Assembly: GCF_025685645.1 (NCBI RefSeq)
Contig: NZ_JAGSYF010000004.1
Coordinates: forward strand, 248,001 to 312,000
Origin: Edaphobacter bradus
GTDB lineage: Bacteria > Acidobacteriota > Terriglobia > Terriglobales > Acidobacteriaceae
DNA length: 64,000 nucleotides
Direction: 5' to 3'
A program made the position numbers and the translations under genes. Positions 24,216 through 32,128 of the stretch are shown here, piece after piece. How positions within the stretch are numbered: the stretch's first letter is position 1; the number at the start of each line of letters is the position of its first letter. The notes below the pieces were generated by a model that saw only the letters and a list, made by a program, of their open reading frames with translations, had not been told where the DNA came from and searched no databases.

Positions 24216-25808
24216 TTATGGAGCAGGGGAAAGCGAGGCATCGACGATGCGGGGGAAGCGGAGGACGGCAGCCCACTCGCCTTTGCGGCGCGCCTGCCAG
24301 ACGATCTCGCCGTGAAGCAGCGCGGCGGCTTCGGAAGGGGAGAGGTCGTGGTGGAAGTCGAAGTATTTGGTGTTCGCACGCTCGCTGGATTTGCCGAGGT
24401 TGAGCTGGTTGACGGCGGGCTCCAGTTTGGTGGAGAAGATGAGGGCGGTGTCGTAGGAGCCGGGGTCGGCGGCGGCCCTCTGGATCTGGTCGAAGCTGAA
24501 GTTTTCGATGGAGGTTGTGCGGATGGGCGTGCGGGTGTAGCCGAGCTCGGGACGGGACATCTCGATGGTGGCGGGCCAGGCAGTGAGGACGGTGGCCTGC
24601 GGGTACTGGCGCTCGATGAGATGGATGGCCTGCAGATGGAGGACGACCATGTCGCGGTAGGTGAGGTTGTCCTCGGGGGCGAAGGCGTAGGGCGGATTGA
24701 TCCAGATGCCGCAGAGGAAGGCGATGGCGCTGAGGGCGGCGAGCCACATCCACTGGCGGAGATGACGACGCCATGTTGCCACGCAGAGGAGGATTACGAG
24801 CGGGTACATCGGCAACAGATAGCGGGTGAGCAGAGCGCCGCCGAGGACGGAGAAGGCGATCCAGTTGGCCGCGAGAATGACGAAGATGGTGGCGAAGGCG
24901 CGGCGGGGAACGGTCTGACGCGGGCTTGCCGGGGTGATGGGGATGAGCAGCGCTGCGATGGCGCAGGTGACGGGCACGAACATGTTCATGTGCGTCGCCA
25001 GATGCAGCAGACGATGCCATAGCGAGAGCGCGATGCGCGCGTGCCCGAGGTTGGCGGTGGCGTTGTAGCGGAGAAATTCAGGGTTGCCGAAGATGAAGCC
25101 GGTCCGGTAGCGGTGGTAGGCGTACCAGGCGACGAGGGGCAGGACGGGCGAGAGGAGCGAGGCGATCCAGAGGGCGTGGAAGCGGCGCTGGCGAGGCTGG
25201 CCCTTTGCGCGGAGGAAGAGTGCGGCCTCAAAGAGCGCGAGCGCGAAGGGAGTGACGATGGCGGTCTCTTTAGAGAGAACGGCGAAGGAGAAGACGGCAG
25301 AGGCGAGGATCTGGTTCTCGGTGTTCGGATCGAAGTAGAGGGCGAGTCCCCAGAGGGTGAAGGCTGCGGCGAAGATGTCGGCGTGGGCGAGAGTGCTCTG
25401 CGCGAACCAGACGGGGTAGATGGCGGTGAGGAGGACGACAGTGACGGCGGCGGGGATGGTGAGGAGCGAGCGGCTCAGCTTATAGAGACCGAGCAGTGCG
25501 GCCGCGGTGACCATGACGGTGAACGTCCGGGTTCCGCTGATGACGTAGCCGGAGAGATGCCACCAGGAGGCGAGGAGGATGGAAGGCAGCGGCGGATGGG
25601 CGTTGGTGAGGGTGGTCTGGGGGATGAGGTTGCCGGTGCGGTAGAAGTCCCACGCGGCGGGAATGTAGTAGCCGGCCTCGTCCCAGAAGTAGGGAAGGCG
25701 CAGCAGGGTGTAGTGGGAGAGATAGACAGCGACGAATAGGAGTGGAAAGAGAAGCCAGAGCGGTACGTCGCCCGGGGCTTTGTGCGCACGTCTTGCGGAG
25801 GAGGACAC
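24216..25808 (-). CDS. GT-C (family 39-like) membrane glycosyltransferase
   Basis: A 530-residue polytopic membrane protein of the PMT/ArnT superfamily, which transfers sugars from polyprenyl phosphate at the outer face of the inner membrane. The first periplasmic loop carries PYFWDEAGYYIPAAWDF with the acidic DE motif, followed by NAHPPL. About 10 to 12 membrane helices and a C-terminal soluble domain follow. It starts with GTG 3 bp after the DUF3467 gene, so the two are co-transcribed. Donor and acceptor are unknown. Confidence 0.8.
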   Translation of the reverse strand: MSSSARRAHKAPGDVPLWLLFPLLFVAVYLSHYTLLRLPYFWDEAGYYIPAAWDFYRTGNLIPQTTLTNAHPPLPSILLASWWHLSGYVISGTRTFTVMVTAAALLGLYKLSRSLLTIPAAVTVVLLTAIYPVWFAQSTLAHADIFAAAFTLWGLALYFDPNTENQILASAVFSFAVLSKETAIVTPFALALFEAALFLRAKGQPRQRRFHALWIASLLSPVLPLVAWYAYHRYRTGFIFGNPEFLRYNATANLGHARIALSLWHRLLHLATHMNMFVPVTCAIAALLIPITPASPRQTVPRRAFATIFVILAANWIAFSVLGGALLTRYLLPMYPLVILLCVATWRRHLRQWMWLAALSAIAFLCGIWINPPYAFAPEDNLTYRDMVVLHLQAIHLIERQYPQATVLTAWPATIEMSRPELGYTRTPIRTTSIENFSFDQIQRAAADPGSYDTALIFSTKLEPAVNQLNLGKSSERANTKYFDFHHDLSPSEAAALLHGEIVWQARRKGEWAAVLRFPRIVDASLSPAP

Positions 25809-25811
25809 GTT

Positions 25812-26156
25812 TTAGTGGACAGGCCCGTTGGGTTGGGGAAGCTGCTGAGCAGGGTTCTGTTCGAGCGCAATGGAGCCGAAGGCCTGCTCGTACTGGGCGA
25901 GGTTGTGGCCGAGGACGTTGAAGAGGGCTTTGGCCTGCTGCGGGCTGAGATAGATGCCCTGGAAGTTGCGGACGTCGAGCTCGCCGGGTGTGTTCTGGGA
26001 CATGGTTCCGAAGACGAGGAAGAAGTCCCAGACGGACATGCGGACCTGAACGCTGTTGGCGTAGCCGTCGCGGTAGTCGGGAGTGTTGGTGAGGGTGAGC
26101 CTGGGCTGGTCAGGAGACTGCGGGGCGGGATTGGCGGGTGGCTTCTGCTGGCTCAT
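25812..26156 (-). CDS. DUF3467 family protein
   Basis: A 114-residue protein starting at the ATG that gives [13 protein letters not shown]. The open frame runs on upstream into the tRNA, so the earlier start is rejected. The central region [24 protein letters not shown] and the later [20 protein letters not shown] fit the DUF3467 family, whose function is unknown. It lies 28 bp downstream of the tRNA-Leu gene and heads a two-gene leftward unit with the glycosyltransferase. Confidence 0.8.
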   Translation of the reverse strand: MSQQKPPANPAPQSPDQPRLTLTNTPDYRDGYANSVQVRMSVWDFFLVFGTMSQNTPGELDVRNFQGIYLSPQQAKALFNVLGHNLAQYEQAFGSIALEQNPAQQLPQPNGPVH

Positions 26157-26183
26157 GGAATCGCTTTCAGTGAGATGAGGGGT

Positions 26184-26268
26184 TGGTGCGAAAGGGGGGA
26201 CTTGAACCCCCACGGGTTGCCCCGCCAGATCCTAAGTCTGGTGCGTCTGCCAATTTCGCCACTTTCGC
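26184..26268 (-). tRNA. tRNA-Leu (anticodon TAG)
   Basis: The acceptor stem is GCGAAAG / CTTTCGC, with the CCA end encoded (26184-26186) after discriminator A. The anticodon arm is CCAGA-CTTAGGA-TCTGG with anticodon TAG at 26232-26234. A variable arm of class II length and a T arm with GTTCAAG are visible. The total is 85 bases, usual for Leu. Confidence 0.93.
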
Positions 26269-26277
26269 GTCAATGAC

Positions 26278-26664
26278 TTACGAGGTCATTTGTTTGTCGG
26301 TGTCCGCTATGGTGTCCTTTTGCCCAAACATCACGTCAAGGCTCTCTACCGCGCTTTGATTGAAGTCTGGGCTGAGGTGGCTATAGCGCATCGACATTTG
26401 AATTGTACGATGTCCCATGAGTTTGGCGATAGTCGCGATACCATTACCTGCCATTGCCAGATGCGAGGCGAAAGTATGGCGGTTACAGTGCCATGTGTAG
26501 CTCTGCACACCTGCACTCTCCACGGCTGGGTCAAACCAATCGCGGTGAGCACGCATTGGATTCCCATCGGAGTTTAGAAAGACCGGCCCCTTGTTGTCCT
26601 TTGCGGAACGTTGAAGAGTTCGGAATGCTTCGAGAGCAGTAGCGTTCAGGTTGAGGTGTCGCGC
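26278..26664 (-). pseudogene. Tyrosine recombinase (phage-type integrase), C-terminal remnant
   Basis: An open segment of 128 codons matches the catalytic part of the XerC/phage integrase family. It contains LNATALEAFRTLQR, the R/H motif CNRHTFASHLAMAG, the GH motif KLMGHRTIQMSMRYSHL and the nucleophile Tyr within RYSHL. The usual HxLRH is read here as HCNRH. An in-frame TGA at 26665-26667 precedes it, and the core-binding domain and first catalytic Arg are missing. It ends 9 bp from the 5' end of tRNA-Leu on the same strand. The truncated left end abuts the SinI-like endonuclease. Confidence 0.8.
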
Positions 26665-26671
26665 TCAGCAG

Positions 26672-27373
26672 CTATCGAATATAAGTTCGCAAAAACTTGT
26701 GGAAGCCTTCTTCGCTCGCTAGCTGCAAACGAGAATTGCCGGGGAGTTCATCCCAGCAAGTTTGACCTGTTTGGGAATTCGTACGGTGCCATTTATCGAT
26801 TTCGACCGGACACCCATGTTCGAGCAGAGTTTTTCGAATCAAAGAACTGGAACTGTTTTCACTGTTACTTCTGTTCTTGACCTGCAGCAAGGTGATGGGG
26901 TTTCCGTCCTTGAAGAAGTCCACACCGCGAATGATGTTGCACGCGCACCAGAACCATCCGTGTGGCTCCAACTGTTTTGCAAGGTAGTGCTCAAGAAGTC
27001 CTCCGACCATGTTTTCAGCAGCCATTGACGCGCGATGGTATTGGCTTGCTCGGGCCAGTTCGTGCTTGGGATGTTTACCAAACACTTCCAGAACGACATC
27101 CACCGCAGGATCCGCGATGGTCGCTACTTGGCTGTAAGAGATTCGCTCATCTCTCGCTGCGAGGTTTTGGCGGACGTATTTGCTTAGAAAGGTCTCAATT
27201 TGTCCCCGCGTTTTAGCGGTTTCCAAATGGATTTTGTCCTTTTGATTGATGATGAATGGGTTGTCGTGTGCGAACGAAAGGAATGCCGCAAAATTTGCTT
27301 CGACGGGCCGACCTTCGGACGCAGCAATTTTTCTCGCGATTGCGAGGAACTCATTCTTACTTACTGGGAGCAC
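26672..27373 (-). CDS. Type II restriction endonuclease, SinI-like
   Basis: A 233-residue endonuclease. The C-terminal half has GVDFFKDGNPITLLQVKNRS, a PD-(D/E)xK-type core with Asp, then Gln-Val-Lys, followed by NSENSSSSLIR. I associate this set with the SinI family, which cuts GGWCC; that assignment is from memory of family motifs. The neighbouring Vsr protein and C5-cytosine methyltransferase fit a GGWCC-type system. AT-richer than the core genes. The recognition site is not proven. Confidence 0.65.
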   Translation of the reverse strand: MLPVSKNEFLAIARKIAASEGRPVEANFAAFLSFAHDNPFIINQKDKIHLETAKTRGQIETFLSKYVRQNLAARDERISYSQVATIADPAVDVVLEVFGKHPKHELARASQYHRASMAAENMVGGLLEHYLAKQLEPHGWFWCACNIIRGVDFFKDGNPITLLQVKNRSNSENSSSSLIRKTLLEHGCPVEIDKWHRTNSQTGQTCWDELPGNSRLQLASEEGFHKFLRTYIR

Positions 27374-27429
27374 AGCAAGAGCCTAAGGGCGTACTGGACT
27401 CCTGAACACCGAGGTAAACTCAGGGTCGA

Positions 27430-27882
27430 TTACATACCTAGAGCCTTGCGAATTCGATTGATCGCCCTGTCTCGCTGTGTTTGATCTTTGAAGCTATGTT
27501 CCCAGAATCGAATGACTCGTATGCCATCACGACGAAGTGTTCGATTCACCCGGCGGTCACGGGCCTTGTTCCGTCTGAACTTCTCGCCCCAAAATTCACT
27601 CCGTGTCTTTGGAACGTGTCCGCACCTTGAGCATCCGTGCCAAAAGCAACCATCCACAAAAACAGCCAACTTTTCCACATCGAAATAAAAGTCAGGTCGG
27701 CCAGGGACGTCTCGGGCGTGAAGTCGCCATCCTGCAACCCCTGCGCGCACTAGTGCCAGCCGCAACGAGCCTTCGGTTGTCTTATTGCTTTTGCCTCTGA
27801 TGGCCGACATAATGGATGAACGGGTTGGGGTGACCCCGGCGAAGGTGCCGTTCTCCAGCTTGAGTCTGAGGTGGCGTTCCAT
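27430..27882 (-). CDS. vsr: Very short patch repair (Vsr) endonuclease
   Basis: Vsr nicks at T:G mismatches that arise from deamination of 5-methylcytosine, and so limits the mutation caused by the neighbouring methyltransferase. The protein (150 residues from ATG 27882) has MSAIRGKSNKTTEGSLRLAL, then DVPGRPDFYFD with the catalytic Asp, then FVDGCFWHGC with the metal-site His residues, and ERSEFW-like TRSEFWGEKF. A TTG two codons upstream is an alternative start. The start shares its first base with the divergent methyltransferase start. The endonuclease gene follows 56 bp downstream. Confidence 0.92.
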   Translation of the reverse strand: MERHLRLKLENGTFAGVTPTRSSIMSAIRGKSNKTTEGSLRLALVRAGVAGWRLHARDVPGRPDFYFDVEKLAVFVDGCFWHGCSRCGHVPKTRSEFWGEKFRRNKARDRRVNRTLRRDGIRVIRFWEHSFKDQTQRDRAINRIRKALGM

Positions 27883-29144
27883 TGGCAACTCGTCGAAAAA
27901 TTCCCATACAACCCGATGGGGGATCCGGCTCCGATAGGAAGTTTATATCCTTCTTTTCTGGTGCGTTGGGCTTGGACATTGGCCTCCATCAAGCCGGACT
28001 CCATTGCCTTGCACTCGATGAATTCGACAAGGCTGCAGGGTGGACGATCAGAACCAATCTCAAGACGATATATGGCGAGAATGCGCCAAAATTCTATTCA
28101 AACGATGTACGAGAACTGACAGCAGACTTGCTCCGCAGTGATCTCTGCGTCCAGACTGAAGAACTCTTCGCGATCGTCGGCGGCCCTCCGTGCCAAGCAT
28201 TCTCGACGGCGGGAAAACGGCTCGGATTGAATGATGAACGCGGAAACGTCTTCCTCCACTTCATCAACTTGATTGCTGAGCTTCGCCCGAAATATGCAAT
28301 TTTTGAGAATGTGCGAGGAATACTGTCCGCCCCGTTTATTCATCGGCCCCACAATGAACGAGGCAAAGGATTTCCTGCGCTCAGTGCTGAAGAGTTGCCA
28401 GGTGGTGCTTTGTTGCACATCTTGGAGATGCTAGAGGCCAGCGGGTACACAACTACCTTCACGCTGTACAACACCGCAAACTTCGGCGTCCCTCAGGGGC
28501 GAGAGAGAGTCATTTTCTTCGCTTCAAGGGAAGGAAAGTCGATACCCTTCATCCGTCCGACACACAGTCAAGATGGGCGCGATGGATTGCAAAGTTGGCG
28601 CACATTTCGAGATGCCGTCCAAGGATTGGACTCCACTGTAGTGACTGCAGGAAAGTTCCCGGAGTCTAGGTTGCAATACTATCGAATGCTCCGTGAAGGT
28701 CAGAACTGGCGGAACCTACCCTCAGAGCTTCAACGCGAGGCCATGGGAGCCAGCTATCACTCCGGCGGGGGGAAGACTGGTTTTTACCGTCGGTTGGCGT
28801 GGGACAAGCCCTCCCCTACGCTCGTTACATGTCCGACCATGCCAGCAACCGATCTCTGTCATCCCGAGGAAGATCGCCCTCTGTCTGTTGAAGAGTACGC
28901 CGCTATTCAAACATTTCCTCCAGAGTACGTCTTTGAGGGATCCCTTGCTGACAGATATCGGCAGATTGGGAATGCCGTTCCGTGTCTCTTCGGGAAGGCA
29001 ATAGGGGAGCACATCATCGCTTTTGACGAAGGAAGACTTACGACTGAAGACACGTCATCAAAGCTGAGTCGATATGTTGGTACTGACCATCTGAGTTGGA
29101 GAGAGGCCGCGCAACAGCCACGGCAAGAATCACTTTTTACCTGA
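27882..29144 (+). CDS. dcm: DNA cytosine-5 methyltransferase
   Basis: A type II C5-cytosine methyltransferase of 420 residues. Motif I is FFSGALGLDIGLHQAG. Motif IV is GGPPCQAFSTAGKR with the catalytic Cys. Motif VI is FENVRG, motif VIII is QGRERVIFF, and motif X is QIGNAVPCLFGKAIGEHI. A variable target-recognition region of about 100 residues lies between motifs VIII and IX. The start is TTG 27882, which overlaps the vsr ATG by one base; no better start keeps motif I. It overlaps the convergent XRE gene by 15 bp at the 3' end. Confidence 0.93.
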   Translation: MATRRKIPIQPDGGSGSDRKFISFFSGALGLDIGLHQAGLHCLALDEFDKAAGWTIRTNLKTIYGENAPKFYSNDVRELTADLLRSDLCVQTEELFAIVGGPPCQAFSTAGKRLGLNDERGNVFLHFINLIAELRPKYAIFENVRGILSAPFIHRPHNERGKGFPALSAEELPGGALLHILEMLEASGYTTTFTLYNTANFGVPQGRERVIFFASREGKSIPFIRPTHSQDGRDGLQSWRTFRDAVQGLDSTVVTAGKFPESRLQYYRMLREGQNWRNLPSELQREAMGASYHSGGGKTGFYRRLAWDKPSPTLVTCPTMPATDLCHPEEDRPLSVEEYAAIQTFPPEYVFEGSLADRYRQIGNAVPCLFGKAIGEHIIAFDEGRLTTEDTSSKLSRYVGTDHLSWREAAQQPRQESLFT

Positions 29145-29411
29145 TTTGTCTTTGGGCAGCATGACTTCGGGACAAAACAGGTGCCAGACCTCTACTGATA
29201 AGGCATCCGCGATGTCCTTCAGACGGGCTAAGGTTGGAGCGTTCACTCCTCTTTCAATAAGTCCTATAAAGTCGACTGAATATGAGGTTCGTTCGGCCAA
29301 CATTTCCTGGGTTATCCCAACTCGCGTCCTGAGGAGAGCGATGCGTCTCCCTAGCTTTTGCTGCAGCGTTCTCACTACGGAAGTGTTTCTCACAATGGAG
29401 TAAGCTGACAC
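29130..29411 (-). CDS. XRE-family helix-turn-helix regulator, C-protein-like
   Basis: A 93-residue DNA-binding protein. The HTH lies around residues 20-75 (GRRIALLRTRVGITQEMLAERTSYSVDFIGLIERGVNAPTL, with the recognition helix at SVDFIGLIERG). The start is GTG. The position at the end of the methyltransferase, on the opposite strand, fits a controller protein that times restriction and modification expression. It could equally be a general XRE repressor. The C-terminal tail is Lys-rich. Confidence 0.78.
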   Translation of the reverse strand: MSAYSIVRNTSVVRTLQQKLGRRIALLRTRVGITQEMLAERTSYSVDFIGLIERGVNAPTLARLKDIADALSVEVWHLFCPEVMLPKDKSGKK

Positions 29412-29544
29412 TGAGTTAAACTACGTGTTCATCGTTTGACATGGGTTGCTACAAACGGTGGATCGCGGGGATTCGTACCTGGTACGGCCCGTATCATCTC
29501 TGCGCGCATAGCGGCCAATCGTCATTCAGGAGCCGACGGAGCGG

Positions 29545-30531
29545 TCACATCAGGATGTTGTTCACGGGCTGAATCGGCGCGGGAATCTCCCGCTCTCCCA
29601 GCATTTCCCGCAAATCGATTTCGATAACGCGGCTTAGTGAGGTGATCGGTACATCATTCGGGCTTCCCGAGAAGGGATTCTCGGAGGCGTCGCCGATCTT
29701 ATCCATGGTATGAAACACCCAGCAAACCACGACGGCGGCGGGAATCGTCATCCAGGTGAAAGCCGCGCCAATCTTCTCGAACTCCTGCAAAAGACCGTAA
29801 GGCACCATCAGGATGAAAAGCCAGACGAAGAGCAAGTTCAGAGTCGCGAACTGCCGAGGGTAGGGGAAATTCTTGATGCGCTCGCAATTGCCCTGGCTGT
29901 CCAACAGCAAGGACAACGTGTGCTGCATTTCCAATCGTGGGGCCTCGCCCAAACTACGCTCGACAGTAAGCTCCCGGATTTCCTTCGACTGCATCGCAAT
30001 TAACTGTGTTGCGGTGTTCTTGTTCTTCAACAGGAATTCGATCTCTGCAGGGTCGAGCAATGCTTCCAGCTCCGCCCGCAGGTCGCCCTCCCATTCCACG
30101 ATGCGATAGAACTTCCGGTATTCGACATTATGGCGGCGGGTCGTGTTCTCCCAGCTGCGCGGCTCGCGCAGCTGGTAGCGGAGCGCAGTCAACCACGCAA
30201 GATGGCGATAAATCAACCTGCGCTGTGCTCCGCTACCCGGCGCAACAAAGTTCGACACCATCAGCCCCCACGTACGGCTATCATTGACGATCGCTCCCCA
30301 GATTTGCCGCGCCTCCCAAAGCCGGCTGTATGAAGCGCTGTTCTTAAAGCCCGTTATGAACGCGACGGCAGTACCCACCAGCGCAATCGGCAACCAGGGA
30401 ATGATCAAAGACGCCCAGCCCAGGTAGATGTGTAGAAGAGTCGGGATTGTGGCGAGCAGAAGAAAGACGAAAGTTTCCCGCCGTGTCCACACGATGAGTT
30501 CCCGCAGCGAGTAGTGTCGCCCGGCGTGCAT
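29545..30531 (-). CDS. Bestrophin-family membrane channel protein
   Basis: A 328-residue protein of the bestrophin/UPF0187 family, which forms pentameric ion channels (bacterial homologues conduct cations). The N-terminus has YSLRELIVWTRRETFVFLLL, and the middle has SASYSRLWEARQIWGAIVNDSR, the typical family segment. Helices near residues 215-280 complete the pore (PYGLLQEFEKIGAAFTWMTI and an acidic GDASENPF loop). No ion can be assigned. It stands alone at the right flank of the R-M island. The 130 bp on its downstream side hold no gene. Confidence 0.87.
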   Translation of the reverse strand: MHAGRHYSLRELIVWTRRETFVFLLLATIPTLLHIYLGWASLIIPWLPIALVGTAVAFITGFKNSASYSRLWEARQIWGAIVNDSRTWGLMVSNFVAPGSGAQRRLIYRHLAWLTALRYQLREPRSWENTTRRHNVEYRKFYRIVEWEGDLRAELEALLDPAEIEFLLKNKNTATQLIAMQSKEIRELTVERSLGEAPRLEMQHTLSLLLDSQGNCERIKNFPYPRQFATLNLLFVWLFILMVPYGLLQEFEKIGAAFTWMTIPAAVVVCWVFHTMDKIGDASENPFSGSPNDVPITSLSRVIEIDLREMLGEREIPAPIQPVNNILM

Positions 30532-30553
30532 TAGCCCATTTTAGGCTCAAGCC

Positions 30554-30722
30554 TCACGCCTGTACGTCACAAAACAGCTGAAGTCGCCGAGACAGATCAC
30601 CTTTTGCGCCCACGCGAGAACCTGGCCGCTCTAACCGCGGACCTTTCAGTTCGAGATCTTTGCGCAGCATGTAGAGCAGCGGAGTCGACGGGTCGATATC
30701 AGCGGGATTATCCGTAAACACA
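30554..30722 (-). pseudogene. Remnant of a (2Fe-2S)-binding oxidoreductase small subunit
   Basis: The frame reads FTDNPADIDPSTPLLYMLRK and then DLELKGPRLERPG before a stop. This matches the start of xanthine-dehydrogenase-type small subunits, where DPSTPLLYVLR-like sequence precedes the first Fe-S cysteines. The cysteine-rich segment is absent and no start codon is present. The family is the same as the intact gene at 57324, but this is a separate, decayed copy. Confidence 0.5.
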
Positions 30723-30952
30723 TCGCCCTCAGCTCCGGGTAATCAGGACCTGATTCCCCGGACACACTCCGGTATCGACGTTATCGCAGGCCCACCTCTG
30801 GATCGTTGACGATCTACTCATAATCAGAAGACGAGTCCCGAACGGCAATCCTCGTATGAGACGACCAGGTGAAATAGTCGTGATTCGAGGTGCTGCGGAG
30901 TTCCTCTGCAATAGCGATCCCTGAGGCACTGTTGCTGGCACTCAGTCGCCCG
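30723..30952. other. Non-coding gap
   Basis: Between the small-subunit remnant and the response-regulator gene I see no gene, repeat or hairpin that I can support. The rest of the intergenic region (30532-30553) is also empty. Confidence 0.4.
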
Positions 30953-32128
30953 TCACTGCCTGGAAGCTGGCAGGCTGACGGGGTTCTCGAAATGGAAAGC
31001 CAAGAGCGTGAGGTCGTCCTCCTGTTCCCGGCCGGAAGCAACATCGGACCACTGCGACAACTCATGAAGAAGCGCGTCGACGAACTGCTCCACTGGTAAA
31101 TGATGATGATCCTGGAGAAACTGTTTGAAGCGATCGATTCCAAATTGTTCATCTGAAGGATTGGTCATCTCCAGTATTCCATCGGTGTAAAGCACACCCC
31201 AGTCGCCCGCTTTGAAGGGTATCTCCGCAGAAGTGTATGAGGCTTGGGGGAAACAACCAAGGAACAAACCGTTCTCGACTAAGTCGCGTGTCTCGCCTGC
31301 CGACTGCTCCCTGAAAATAACTGGCGGGTGCCCAGCACCTGCATAGAGCAGGCTTTGCCTTTCCGTGTCGACCACCACATATACTGCGGTTACGAAGTGC
31401 CCTTTGAATTTTCCACACAACGCATGATTCAGCCCAGCCAACACACGCGCGGGATCCGTGGCAACTTCGGTTTGACCGTCGAGCGCAATCTTGAGCATGG
31501 AGGAGATCAGCGCTGCGGGCATGCCGTGACCGGATACGTCCGCGACCAGAATGCCGATCCGGTGCTCGTCGATCCGAATAAAATCGTAGAAGTCGCCTGC
31601 CACCGACGTCATGGGAATATAACGGGCTGCAATATTCAGACCCTTGATTGCCGGGACCTCGCGCGGCAAAATGGACAATTGAATCTGCCGCGCGGTATCC
31701 ATTTCACACTTGATGGTTTGCAATTGGTTCGCTAGTTGTTCGCGTATGCCGCGCAGCACAAGGTGTGTACGCACCCTGGCTTGTACGATCGCTGGCGAGA
31801 AGGGCTTATGGATGTAGTCGACCGCCCCGACCTCGAAGCCCTTTGTTTCTTCGGCAATCTCAGTTTGACCCGTCAGGAAGATTACGGGAATGTCCCGCGT
31901 ATGGTCCGCTAACTTGAGACGGGAGCAAACTTCGTACCCGTCCATCTCCGGCATCATGACGTCCAGGAGGATCAAATCTGGAGGCGGGGCCTGATTGGCA
32001 AGTTCCAACGCCTTTGCGCCATTCGTCGCGATGCGAGTCTTATAGCTGTCTTTGAGAATCGAGTTCACAATCTGGATGTTTGCGGGTTCATCGTCTACAA
32101 GTAATACGGTTTTCACTTCGGCATTCAT
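30953..32128 (-). CDS. Response regulator with PP2C-type (RsbU-like) phosphatase output
   Basis: A 391-residue two-domain protein. Residues 1-125 are a receiver with acidic pocket DDEP, phospho-acceptor Asp in [11 protein letters not shown], and Lys in IHKPFSP. Residues 160-391 are a SpoIIE/RsbU PP2C phosphatase with GGDFYD-like [18 protein letters not shown] and [11 protein letters not shown] metal ligands. Such proteins dephosphorylate STAS anti-anti-sigma factors. Its ATG overlaps the stop of the hybrid kinase by 4 bp (ATGA), so it is the likely target of that kinase. The STAS target may be the one at 39455. Confidence 0.92.
   Translation of the reverse strand: MNAEVKTVLLVDDEPANIQIVNSILKDSYKTRIATNGAKALELANQAPPPDLILLDVMMPEMDGYEVCSRLKLADHTRDIPVIFLTGQTEIAEETKGFEVGAVDYIHKPFSPAIVQARVRTHLVLRGIREQLANQLQTIKCEMDTARQIQLSILPREVPAIKGLNIAARYIPMTSVAGDFYDFIRIDEHRIGILVADVSGHGMPAALISSMLKIALDGQTEVATDPARVLAGLNHALCGKFKGHFVTAVYVVVDTERQSLLYAGAGHPPVIFREQSAGETRDLVENGLFLGCFPQASYTSAEIPFKAGDWGVLYTDGILEMTNPSDEQFGIDRFKQFLQDHHHLPVEQFVDALLHELSQWSDVASGREQEDDLTLLAFHFENPVSLPASRQ

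Noticed and set aside
22977..25022. A long open frame on the plus strand opposite the TPR and glycosyltransferase genes.
   Set aside because: It is the antisense of two well-supported genes; such frames arise from high GC and show Gly/Val/Glu-rich composition without motifs.
26184..29544. A tRNA-derived direct repeat marking the island end.
   Set aside because: I did not find a second copy of the tRNA 3' end to the right of the island in this window.
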